Positions 7,701 through 12,267 of a DNA stretch of 12,267 nt are shown here, in pieces (the stretch's first letter is position 1; the number at the start of each line of letters is the position of its first letter). The notes below the pieces were generated by a model, which saw only the letters and a program-made list of their open reading frames with translations, searched no databases and had not been told where the DNA came from. The DNA is taken from positions 1-12,267 of the forward strand of contig CAPNGW010000038.1 in the NCBI GenBank assembly GCA_948665105.1, read 5' to 3'. The translations under genes were made by a program, and so were the position numbers. Source of the DNA: an uncultured Lachnospiraceae bacterium. GTDB lineage: Bacteria > Bacillota > Clostridia > Lachnospirales > Lachnospiraceae.

Positions 7701-7993
7701 CCTGCTCCCAGTTGTTGCTGGGTGGCTGCATTGGAATTTTTATCCCTTACCTTCCATCCTCTGGGTATGGAAATCTCCGCAGAAACATCTCTCACTTCAT
7801 GGCCATTGTGATTCTTCACGGTAATGGTCACATCCACTTGTTGATTGGATTGGTAGGAGTCCCTGTCTGTATCCATGGACACTTCCAGCCCATCCTTTTT
7901 TGCCTCTGCCGCGGCAGATACCCTATGGCATGGAACCAAGAGCGCCATCAGCATTACCAAGAACAGCATCATCATTCTTTGTAGCTTTCTCAT
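4748..7993 (-). CDS. Large secreted SLH-repeat surface protein with internal sorting-signal-like segment, CarboxypepD_reg-like domain and FG-GAP-like tail
   Basis: The 1081-residue protein has no named function. Start chosen at 7993: AAGGAGGC lies 7 nt before this ATG and a classic signal peptide follows (hydrophobic 7-20, cleavage probably VSA-AA near 27). The frame stays open 63 codons further upstream, but without a ribosome site and across the promoter. In order: a CARDB/NEW3-like beta domain (34-110); SPSTGDN (112-118) plus a hydrophobic helix (122-138) and RRIGKKR (139-145), a sorting-signal-like tripartite segment in mid-protein; a second hydrophobic stretch (146-165) ending VLAAEG like a signal peptide; SLH-like repeats (about 208-346; TRGEW, TREYA, TEAEK); a unique region (350-750); a carboxypeptidase-regulatory-like beta domain (753-845); a charged linker (852-878); and a tail (879-1081) with DVNGDGVEELVIG (898-910), a calcium-binding FG-GAP/dockerin-like loop. 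The part encoding the tail is AT-richer than the rest. Probable role: wall-attached adhesin or sensor; inferred. Confidence 0.82.
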   Translation of the reverse strand: MRKLQRMMMLFLVMLMALLVPCHRVSAAAEAKKDGLEVSMDTDRDSYQSNQQVDVTITVKNHNGHEVRDVSAEISIPRGWKVRDKNSNAATQQQLGAGQQMIHTVPLVRATSPSTGDNENTWHWGALIFCMGIALLGIRRIGKKRFVSFLLTLALFTGMLAGAGAGHVLAAEGTGEIEISKTVKMNEEDFTIHGKVSYGKEISGGAETYTRGEWISLLLDKLGISKIDIYDDYICYYQDSMDSVYGSVAETAWGWGILPQPEDSNVSLFEAEKTVTREYAAYTVYHGMGFSGDYRYSFSDAASISCLNEASLMIQQGFLDAQNGAFAPQQPLTEAEKNQIFQVMDSFGQALDFDSEKSVYDIDYVDDVRELTETDYTLTENTDGSYTVTIPSDSHLRPGDKFVLPSNAANPMEIALKVTEAVTEDGKMILQCVVPDMDEVLDEYNIAGYGTPNLSLIEAADGVEVEYGTGDISASEDGEPAAYNIEGSTPDMGKLKFKIKSDDFPLSGAFEMKIPTVAVKVQGKGLDIQEFSWQLKNQTKVQIQLGTKVEMEPDGSVQPDNPVNENLKVDGAKLYLLKKDIPIQICPGVAVGIRPYLYADASGNISLSYTVGQIVGQQYRNGALRFINDCSMQSLEKPTVGASASMKAGAGLNVAIKLFAWSLLGIDTTIGAALDLKYTWHTDMEPNLHCLGAAAYLFLDLGTDKESLIGGILKKMMYSWSISIFKETNSPFRSFWHVENGVKVPKCTYGKGHLAGIVVDEDTGAAIENAKVDVYNKATGNLVATVYTRTGETADGEVKQGEFLVKDLFAGVYYLEVTADNYRGTCVDVTVEKDARNEYTIRLKANGSGGSGEVTEEEIAAEKARNEAYRKAMKAGNQDDGYDIMGWGEDVKYFGTVDVNGDGVEELVIGWNNPENGDPKGLVRWDGTKLCAVSWPEYLGYMYYCKETGYVLLFGDGDCGFGYTGARVLNSKSWDSVCVYNVNYEYDAESGDAVWDGTYSELIEVKETYWDGEYNGSGVDYEWIFKDYTTPEEVAAFEARLDSYFPTQTLITAPYETIQENLDKYLPIDENTIRIMLEARQ

Positions 7994-8039
7994 CTTTTGC
8001 CTCCTTATATTCGGATTTTTCTTCTGTATCATACTACCC

Positions 8040-8068
8040 ATTATAGACAATTTTTTGTTAATGTGCAA
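8040..8068 (-). promoter_or_regulatory. Probable sigma-A promoter for the surface-protein gene
   Basis: The minus strand reads TTGCAC (8063-8068), 17 bp, then a perfect TATAAT (8040-8045). The predicted start near 8033 gives a 40-nt leader ending in AAGGAGGC. The spacer contains a short palindrome ACAA-TTTT-TTGT (8047-8058) that could be an operator for the adjacent regulator; that is only a guess. Confidence 0.65.
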
Positions 8069-8090
8069 GGGTTTTATTTTATTTGATAAT
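8062..8090 (+). promoter_or_regulatory. Weak candidate promoter for the Cro/CI-type regulator
   Basis: GATAAT at 8085-8090 is preceded 17 bp upstream by TGTGCA (8062-8067), a poor -35 match. The -35 boxes of this and the divergent surface-protein promoter would overlap almost completely, so the two could compete or be co-regulated. The -10 is reasonable; the assignment is tentative. Confidence 0.3.
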
Positions 8091-8129
8091 GAAAGAATAT
8101 AAGAAAAGCCATCAGAAAGTGAGAATGCC

Positions 8130-8342
8130 ATGATTTCATATGAACCGCTCTGGAGAACAATGAAAGAACGAAACGTTACCACGTATACGCTGATTTACAA
8201 GCACAATTTCAGTCCCTATACAATTACCAATCTGAAGCGAAACAAATCTATCACAATGAATACCTTGGAAAAGTTATGCCGGATTTTACATTGTACGGCA
8301 GATAGTGTAGTAGAATTTCTTGATGAAAATGATTCAAAATAG
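8130..8342 (+). CDS. Small Cro/CI-type (XRE) helix-turn-helix regulator
   Basis: A 70-residue protein that is almost entirely one DNA-binding domain of the small Cro/CI type common in Clostridia (HTH_26-like). It has an opening helix ISYEPLWRTMKERN, the helix-turn-helix around residues 18-40 (TYTLIYKHNFSPYTITNLKR), then NKSITMNTLEKLCRILHCT and a short acidic end. There is no effector or dimerisation domain. The ATG at 8130 is chosen because the family typically begins MISYxPLW; the upstream AAAGTGAG is a weak ribosome site, suggesting low expression. It is transcribed divergently from the surface-protein gene, with 136 bp between start codons, so it probably controls that gene, itself, or both. 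The target is inferred from position alone. Confidence 0.88.
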   Translation: MISYEPLWRTMKERNVTTYTLIYKHNFSPYTITNLKRNKSITMNTLEKLCRILHCTADSVVEFLDENDSK

Positions 8343-8663
8343 CATCCTGCTTTCTATATCAGTCCCATGTCGCATCCAACAGCTGCTTCTCTGAAAGCTA
8401 AAAGAGCTGCCTCTCACCTGGTCCTTCCCTTTTCATCAGGCAATGAGCCCATCCTTGGGCCCCATAATCCAGACATGCCTTTGACACCCTGGCCTTTATC
8501 TGCGCAAGCAGAGAATTGAAAATACGGACGACGATATCCTGAACGATGAATGAAAATATCATAGAAAAAGACGACGAAGACTTTAAGTTTAAATCTGGAA
8601 TCGTAAAGCGTTGTGCCAAAGACAAGAAGGGGCGCACACGCACCGTGGAAAAAGCAGGGTAAA
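8343..8663 (+). other. Gene-poor stretch with small reading-frame fragments, possible gene remnant
   Basis: About 320 bp between the regulator and the ribF terminator region hold no convincing gene. On the plus strand a 38-codon frame (8546-8662) encodes a charged peptide starting MNENIIEKDDEDFKFK. It overlaps the end of a preceding open stretch (about 8494-8553, reading LYLRKQRIENTDDDILNDE) by an ATGAATGA junction. Neither has a ribosome site. Their hydrophilic composition looks protein-like, so they may be a decayed gene or a recombination scar at the edge of the accessory block. I recognise no family. Confidence 0.3.
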
Positions 8664-8690
8664 CCTGAGCCATAAATTTATGGCTGCAGG
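8664..8690 (-). terminator. Hairpin overlapping the ribF stop codon, possible terminator
   Basis: GCCATAAATTTATGGC (8669-8684) is a perfect palindrome, extended by CCTG/CAGG on the flanks with a one- or two-base bulge. The ribF stop codon lies within it. On the minus strand only TTTA follows the stem, so termination would be weak. On the plus strand CTTTT follows, so it could also act toward the end of the regulator transcript. It marks the boundary between the housekeeping operon and the accessory block. Confidence 0.4.
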
Positions 8691-9622
8691 CTTTTAAAGG
8701 AATACGTTTTCAAATACTGCTTCCCCTCCTCTATATTGCGGGCCATTTCAGACCGGAGCTCTTCTATGGAAGAGAACTTCTTCTCCGGGCGCAGCCAGGT
8801 TAAAAACCGGACCTGGATTTCTTTTCCATAGAGGTCCTCACAGTAATCAAAGATGTGAGTTTCCACGCCGATGGGATTCTCTCCTTCTATGGTGGGCTTT
8901 CGGCCCACGTTGGTAATCCCCCCGTGGAGCGTTCCGCCGATGAGGATTCGGGAAACATAGACGCCAAAGGGAGGCAGAAGCTTGTCCACAGGTGGAATCA
9001 GATTCACCGTGGGGATTCCCAGCTTACGGCCCAGCTTACGGCCGTGGAGGACCGTGCCCTGAACGAAAAATTCATATCCCAGAAGGAGGTTGGCCTTTTC
9101 CATATGGGCAGTCTGGATTTCTTCCCGGATGAAGGTGCTGCTGATGTCCCGGCCCTCATACTGGCGCTTGTCCACAATAATGGTTTCAAATCCATAGCGG
9201 GGGCCCAGCTCCTTGAGAAGGTGATAGTCTCCACCGCGATTGTACCCAAAGCGGAAATCATTGCCGGCCACAATGCATTTTACATGGAGCTTCTCCGACA
9301 GCATGCGGACAAAGGCTTCCGGCTCCATGGTGCGAACCTCCTCTGTAAAGGGATACTCAATGAGATAATCGATACCCGTCCCGGCAAAGACGCTCTCCTT
9401 CTCAGCATTGGTGGTCAGGACTTTTAATGGTTCTTTTCCCACAGCGGCTTTGGGCGGGATGTCAAAGGTGAACATCACCGCTTTCAGGCCCTCCTGCCTC
9501 TTTTTCTTAAGCATAAGCTCCACCAGGAATTTGTGGCCCATATGAAGGCCGTCAAATTTTCCCAGGGAGATTACAGTGGGTGCCTCTATCCGAATGTCTG
9601 TGCTCTCTCTTATGTAGTCCAT
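8678..9622 (-). CDS. ribF: Bifunctional riboflavin kinase / FAD synthetase
   Basis: RibF phosphorylates riboflavin to FMN and adenylylates FMN to FAD. The 314-residue protein has the usual two-domain length. The N-terminal nucleotidyltransferase domain carries SLGKFDGLHMGHK (19-31, HxGH type), VAGNDFRFGYNRGGD (118-132) and ISSTFIR (160-166). The C-terminal kinase domain carries GRKLGRKLGIPTVNL (194-208; PTVN in place of the usual PTAN), GITNVGRKPT (235-244) and VETHIFDY (253-260). I use the ATG at 9622: AAGGA lies 9 nt upstream. A TTG three codons earlier (9631) would overlap the truB stop but has no usable ribosome site. It begins 5 nt after the truB stop and is the last gene of the operon before the accessory block. 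No FMN riboswitch is seen upstream. Confidence 0.96.
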   Translation of the reverse strand: MDYIRESTDIRIEAPTVISLGKFDGLHMGHKFLVELMLKKKRQEGLKAVMFTFDIPPKAAVGKEPLKVLTTNAEKESVFAGTGIDYLIEYPFTEEVRTMEPEAFVRMLSEKLHVKCIVAGNDFRFGYNRGGDYHLLKELGPRYGFETIIVDKRQYEGRDISSTFIREEIQTAHMEKANLLLGYEFFVQGTVLHGRKLGRKLGIPTVNLIPPVDKLLPPFGVYVSRILIGGTLHGGITNVGRKPTIEGENPIGVETHIFDYCEDLYGKEIQVRFLTWLRPEKKFSSIEELRSEMARNIEEGKQYLKTYSFKSLQP

Positions 9623-9627
9623 CCCTA

Positions 9628-10581
9628 TCAATCCTTTTCCAAAAAAATCTTAATCGGTTTCATGTCTTCTGCCTCCGGCTGGTAACGGTAGATGCCCGCA
9701 AACCGGCCTCTCCCGTCATACAGGCGCACAGGGGCAGCCTCCCACTCCTTCTGCCAGAGCAAAAGCTCAGTTACCGGGATTCGATTACCGTTTTCCAAAA
9801 GCTTTCCGGCTGATTCCTTCACTGTGGCTTTTGGGTACTGCCGGAATAAGTCGTCCACCGGCCGAAGGAGCGCCTGAAGCCCGTGGTTTAACCCCGCTCC
9901 ATTTTCATTGTCCCATCCGTCCCCGCACTCATGGGCCTTCACCGCCGCCTCAATCTCTCTAAGGTTCAAGCTGTCCTCCACAGTGAAATCCGCCACTCTG
10001 GTCCTGGTTAAGTGCTCCATGCAGCCTCCACAGCCCAGCTTCTGTCCGATATCATGGCAGAGGGTACGGATATAGGTGCCTTTGGAGCAGGTGACCTGAA
10101 AGGTCACACGGGGAAGCTCCATGGATTCAATGACAATCTCCTCCACGCGGACAGGTCGTGCTTTTCGCTCCACTTCCTTGCCTGCCCGGGCCAGCTCGTA
10201 CAGCTTCTTTCCGTTTACCTTAAGGGCGGAATACATGGGGGGAATCTGCTGATAATCTCCCACAAAGCTCATAACCGCCTGGGTAATCTCCTGCTCTGTC
10301 ACCGTCACCTCCCTCCTTGAGAGGATTTCCCCGGTAGTGTCCTGGGTGTCGGTGTCTATGCCCAAAAGCATGATGCAGCGGTAGGTTTTGTCCTTATCAG
10401 TCAGAAGGTCACAGACCTTGGTGGCCTTTCCAAGGCACACAGGAAGTACTCCCACTGCCGCCGGGTCCAAGGTTCCGGTGTGGCCAATTTTTTTCTGTCT
10501 GAAAATGCCACGGAGCTTTGCCACCACATCATGGGAGGTAAAGCCCGCTTCCTTGTAGACATTTATAATTCCATGTAACAT
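9628..10581 (-). CDS. truB: tRNA pseudouridine(55) synthase
   Basis: TruB converts U55 in the T-loop of tRNAs to pseudouridine. The 317-residue protein shows the family motifs: GIINVYKEAGFTSHDVV (4-20), GHTGTLDPAAVGVLPVC (33-49) with the catalytic Asp39, YSALKVNGKKLYELARAG (about 117-134), and CSKGTYIRTLCHDIG (about 164-178). A glycine- and acid-rich insert (CGDGWDNENGAG, near 218-229) lies before the C-terminal part and is probably a surface loop. GAGAGG lies about 6-8 nt before the ATG. It follows nrnA by 68 nt and runs into ribF with a 5-nt gap, so truB and ribF are probably translationally coupled. Identity is secure. Confidence 0.97.
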   Translation of the reverse strand: MLHGIINVYKEAGFTSHDVVAKLRGIFRQKKIGHTGTLDPAAVGVLPVCLGKATKVCDLLTDKDKTYRCIMLLGIDTDTQDTTGEILSRREVTVTEQEITQAVMSFVGDYQQIPPMYSALKVNGKKLYELARAGKEVERKARPVRVEEIVIESMELPRVTFQVTCSKGTYIRTLCHDIGQKLGCGGCMEHLTRTRVADFTVEDSLNLREIEAAVKAHECGDGWDNENGAGLNHGLQALLRPVDDLFRQYPKATVKESAGKLLENGNRIPVTELLLWQKEWEAAPVRLYDGRGRFAGIYRYQPEAEDMKPIKIFLEKD

Positions 10582-10649
10582 AATCTGCCTCTCATAAATA
10601 AAACAATTACATTCTTCCCTGCAATCATGGGAAGCCTTTGAAAATCCTT

Positions 10650-11594
10650 CTACAGCTGTGCCTTTACCTTGTCACAAACCTGTCTCAGCACTTCCTCGGG
10701 CTCTTCCTTCATGTCTGCTCCTGCCGCCATCACATGACCGCCGCCGCCAAAGGACACCGCAATATCCGCCACATTGACCTTGCCGTTGGAGCGAAGGCTC
10801 AGCTTGCAGCCATTCTCCGTCTCATAGAGAAATGCCGCCACTTCCACATCCTTTGTGACCCGAAGCTGGTTCACGATGCCGTCAAGGTGCTTGGGCAGAA
10901 CCTCAAGAGCCCTCATATCCTCAAGCCTGGCAATCCCCGCAATCAGGGCGCCTTCCAGAAATAGTCTGCTCTCCAGAAGTACCTTTCCCAGGATACGGTT
11001 CTGGTTGTATGTTTTTGTGTAAAAGGTATCATCCACAATCTTGGTGAAATCGATTCCCTTTTCCATGAGCTTTCCGGCAATGTTCATAGTCCGGGCTGTG
11101 GTGGAATTGTACTGAAAGACGCCGGTGTCGTGAACCATTCCCACATAGATGCACTCGGCGATTTCTTTGGTGATTCTCTCTTCCTCCAAAAGTCCGAAAA
11201 TCAGCTCGCTGGTGGAGCTTACCTCCGGAAAGACATGATTTTCATCGGCAAAGCTTCCATTGCTGACATGATGGTCAATGCAGGCAGTCTTCTTGGCTGA
11301 ATGAAAATACTTCACCGCCTCTCCCAGGCGATCCAGGGAGCTGCAATCCTGCACGATGCACAAATCGTACACCTCCTCAGAATCACAGCCGTGTCTGATC
11401 TGGTCCGAGCCCTTTAAAAATTTGAATATATTGGGAATGGGCTCCAGGTAAACATCCACACGAATCTCAGGAAACCAGGTGCGAATATAATTCCAGGTGG
11501 CCAGACAGGAGCCCACGCAGTCGCCGTCCGGGCGAATATGGCCCAGGACAGCCACGGAAGACACCTGCTTTAAATTTGATGCTAAATTATTCAT
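10650..11594 (-). CDS. nrnA: DHH-family nanoRNase / pAp phosphatase
   Basis: NrnA-type DHH/DHHA1 phosphoesterases degrade 2-5-nt RNAs and dephosphorylate 3'-phosphoadenosine 5'-phosphate, finishing RNA decay in bacteria without Orn. The 314-residue protein has all metal-site motifs: GHIRPDGDCVGS (18-29), Asp83 in VQDCSSLD, DHH at 107-109, and Asp156 in VHDTG. The DHHA1 substrate-binding domain ends with SFGGGGHVMAAGAD (281-294). GAGGAG lies 5 nt before the ATG. It sits between rbfA (71-nt gap) and truB, the common place for this gene in Firmicutes. Together with PNPase at the other end of the locus it covers late steps of RNA turnover. The exact split of activities is inferred from the family. 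Confidence 0.93.
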   Translation of the reverse strand: MNNLASNLKQVSSVAVLGHIRPDGDCVGSCLATWNYIRTWFPEIRVDVYLEPIPNIFKFLKGSDQIRHGCDSEEVYDLCIVQDCSSLDRLGEAVKYFHSAKKTACIDHHVSNGSFADENHVFPEVSSTSELIFGLLEEERITKEIAECIYVGMVHDTGVFQYNSTTARTMNIAGKLMEKGIDFTKIVDDTFYTKTYNQNRILGKVLLESRLFLEGALIAGIARLEDMRALEVLPKHLDGIVNQLRVTKDVEVAAFLYETENGCKLSLRSNGKVNVADIAVSFGGGGHVMAAGADMKEEPEEVLRQVCDKVKAQL

Positions 11595-11665
11595 ATATGC
11601 TCCTCACTAACCAGCATGGCAGGTCCGGTGGCTGTATCACAGCTTCCGGCTGCTGCCACAGACTG

Positions 11666-12028
11666 TCACTCCTCCGTCTGCCGATTCACATCATCGATAA
11701 GCTTTGACATATTCACACCGTACTCGATGGACTGGTCCAGAACAAACCGGATTTCCGGTGTATTTCGAAGGTTAATGCTTTTGGCCAGACGGGTGCGGAT
11801 AAAGCCTTCCGCACTCCGAAGCCCCGCCAGAGTGTCCTTTTGGGACTGCTCATCCCCCAGCACGCTGATGTATGCCTTGCAGCTCTTCAAATCAGGAGCC
11901 ACCTCTACAGCCACCACGGAGGTCATGGGATTGATGCGGGGGTCCTTAATGTCCCCCCGTATGATGTTGCTTAATTCCCGCATAACCTCACCGTTGACCC
12001 GGGTATTTTTGATACTGTTTTTTCTCAT
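11666..12028 (-). CDS. rbfA: 30S ribosome-binding factor A
   Basis: RbfA is a small KH-fold protein that binds immature 30S subunits near the 5' helix of 16S rRNA and helps late maturation and cold adaptation. The 120-residue product has normal length and the family pattern: RVNGEVMRELSNIIRGDIKD (10-29), then DPRINPMTSVVAVEVAPDLKSCKAYISVLG (29-58) and the end region RNTPEIRFVLDQSIEYG (88-104). AGAGGA lies about 11 nt before the ATG. It begins 20 nt after the infB stop, in the standard infB-rbfA order. Identity is secure. Confidence 0.96.
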   Translation of the reverse strand: MRKNSIKNTRVNGEVMRELSNIIRGDIKDPRINPMTSVVAVEVAPDLKSCKAYISVLGDEQSQKDTLAGLRSAEGFIRTRLAKSINLRNTPEIRFVLDQSIEYGVNMSKLIDDVNRQTEE

Positions 12029-12048
12029 ATTTTTTACGTCCTCTGCTT

Positions 12049-12267
12049 TTAGCGCGGAACCTCCACCATGGTATATGCCTCCACAATGTCCAGTTCTGCG
12101 ATATCATTGAATCCTTCAAATACCAGGCCGCACTCATATCCGGTACGCACTTCCTTCACGTCGTCCTTAAACCGCTTTAAGGAAGCCAGGCTGCCCTCGA
12201 AAATCTGCTGGCCCTCTCTGGTGATGCGGACCTTGCAGCCTCTCTGGAACACGCCGTCCAGCACATA
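12049..12267 (-). CDS. infB: Translation initiation factor IF-2, C-terminal 72 residues (5' part outside window)
   Basis: IF-2 is the GTPase that brings initiator fMet-tRNA to the 30S subunit and promotes subunit joining. Only the last 72 codons are inside. The frame is open to the window edge and reads VFQRGCKVRITREG, then SLKRFKDDVKEVRTGYECGL and a final FNDIAELDIVEAYTMVEVPR. This is the usual end of domain IV/C2, the fMet-binding beta-barrel, including the KDDVKEVxxGxECG signature. The GTPase domain lies outside. A GTG near the edge could look like a start but belongs to the interior of the gene. rbfA follows 20 nt downstream. Confidence 0.95.
   Translation of the reverse strand, partial: YVLDGVFQRGCKVRITREGQQIFEGSLASLKRFKDDVKEVRTGYECGLVFEGFNDIAELDIVEAYTMVEVPR

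Noticed and set aside
7994..8182. Upstream extension of the surface-protein frame to an ATG at 8182
   Set aside because: It would read through the predicted promoter and overlap the divergent regulator gene, has no ribosome site and would precede the obvious signal peptide by 63 residues. The ATG at 7993 has AAGGAGGC at good spacing.
8471..8494. Short reading RHAFDTLA resembling tyrosine-recombinase box II
   Set aside because: Only eight residues, a stop codon two codons upstream, and no catalytic Arg or Tyr regions around it. Probably chance.
8398..8673. 91-codon minus-strand frame next to ribF
   Set aside because: No ribosome site and no recognisable domain, and the product is low in character. 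The plus-strand fragments in the same place look slightly more protein-like, so no gene is called.
8855..9427. 190-codon open frame on the plus strand
   Set aside because: It lies wholly inside ribF on the opposite strand and its translation resembles no protein; ribF motifs explain the sequence.
9623..9631. TTG start of ribF at 9631
   Set aside because: It would overlap the truB stop and has AAGGA directly against the codon. The ATG at 9622 has AAGGA at 9 nt and begins where the family normally begins.
9623..10649. FMN riboswitch associated with ribF
   Set aside because: ribF follows truB by 5 nt and no conserved RFN-type structure has room or is seen upstream in the operon.
11616..12110. 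164-codon plus-strand frame across rbfA and the infB end
   Set aside because: It is the antisense shadow of rbfA and infB, both of which are secure by motif and gene order.
1..12267. CRISPR arrays, tRNA or rRNA genes, complete insertion sequences
   Set aside because: No regularly spaced repeats, cloverleaf patterns, rRNA-like stretches or transposase motifs were found on reading both strands.

Overview
The window comes from a Gram-positive member of the Clostridia, most likely a Lachnospiraceae-type gut anaerobe. This rests on the conserved gene order infB-rbfA-nrnA-truB-ribF ... rpsO-pnp, clean AGGAGG-type ribosome binding sites, sigma-A promoters, and Gram-positive surface proteins (SLH repeats, SH3b-NlpC/P60). 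The assignment is inferred from gene order and protein character, not from a database match.

Layout: nearly everything is on the minus strand, so transcription runs from high to low coordinates. From 12267 down to 8678 lies a tight translation and RNA-processing operon: the 3' end of infB (IF-2), rbfA (30S maturation), nrnA (DHH nanoRNase/pAp phosphatase), truB (tRNA psi55 synthase) and ribF (riboflavin kinase/FAD synthetase). At the low end, 1646 to 1, are rpsO (ribosomal protein S15) and the first 394 codons of pnp (polynucleotide phosphorylase). rpsO has its own strong promoter, a structured leader and a terminator-like hairpin before pnp.

Between ribF and rpsO, where these genes usually sit close together, there are about 7 kb of accessory DNA. 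It holds: (a) about 335 bp with no convincing gene; (b) a 70-aa Cro/CI-type regulator, the only well-supported plus-strand gene; (c) divergent from it, a 1081-aa secreted or surface protein with SLH-like repeats, a carboxypeptidase-regulatory-like domain and an FG-GAP-like tail, and with an internal sorting-signal-like segment followed by a second signal-peptide-like segment; (d) a membrane-anchored HExxH protein that resembles a zinc protease; (e) a 233-bp MITE-like inverted-repeat element; and (f) a secreted SH3b-SH3b-NlpC/P60 peptidoglycan hydrolase. The hydrolase has a consensus sigma-A promoter and a leader that can form either a terminator or a competing antiterminator hairpin.

The block reads as a cell-surface module (surface protein, candidate surface protease, wall hydrolase) with a local regulator, placed inside a housekeeping locus. 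The most interesting items are the fusion-like architecture of the surface protein, the attenuator-like leader of the hydrolase, the MITE-like element, and the possible pseudoknot leader of rpsO.
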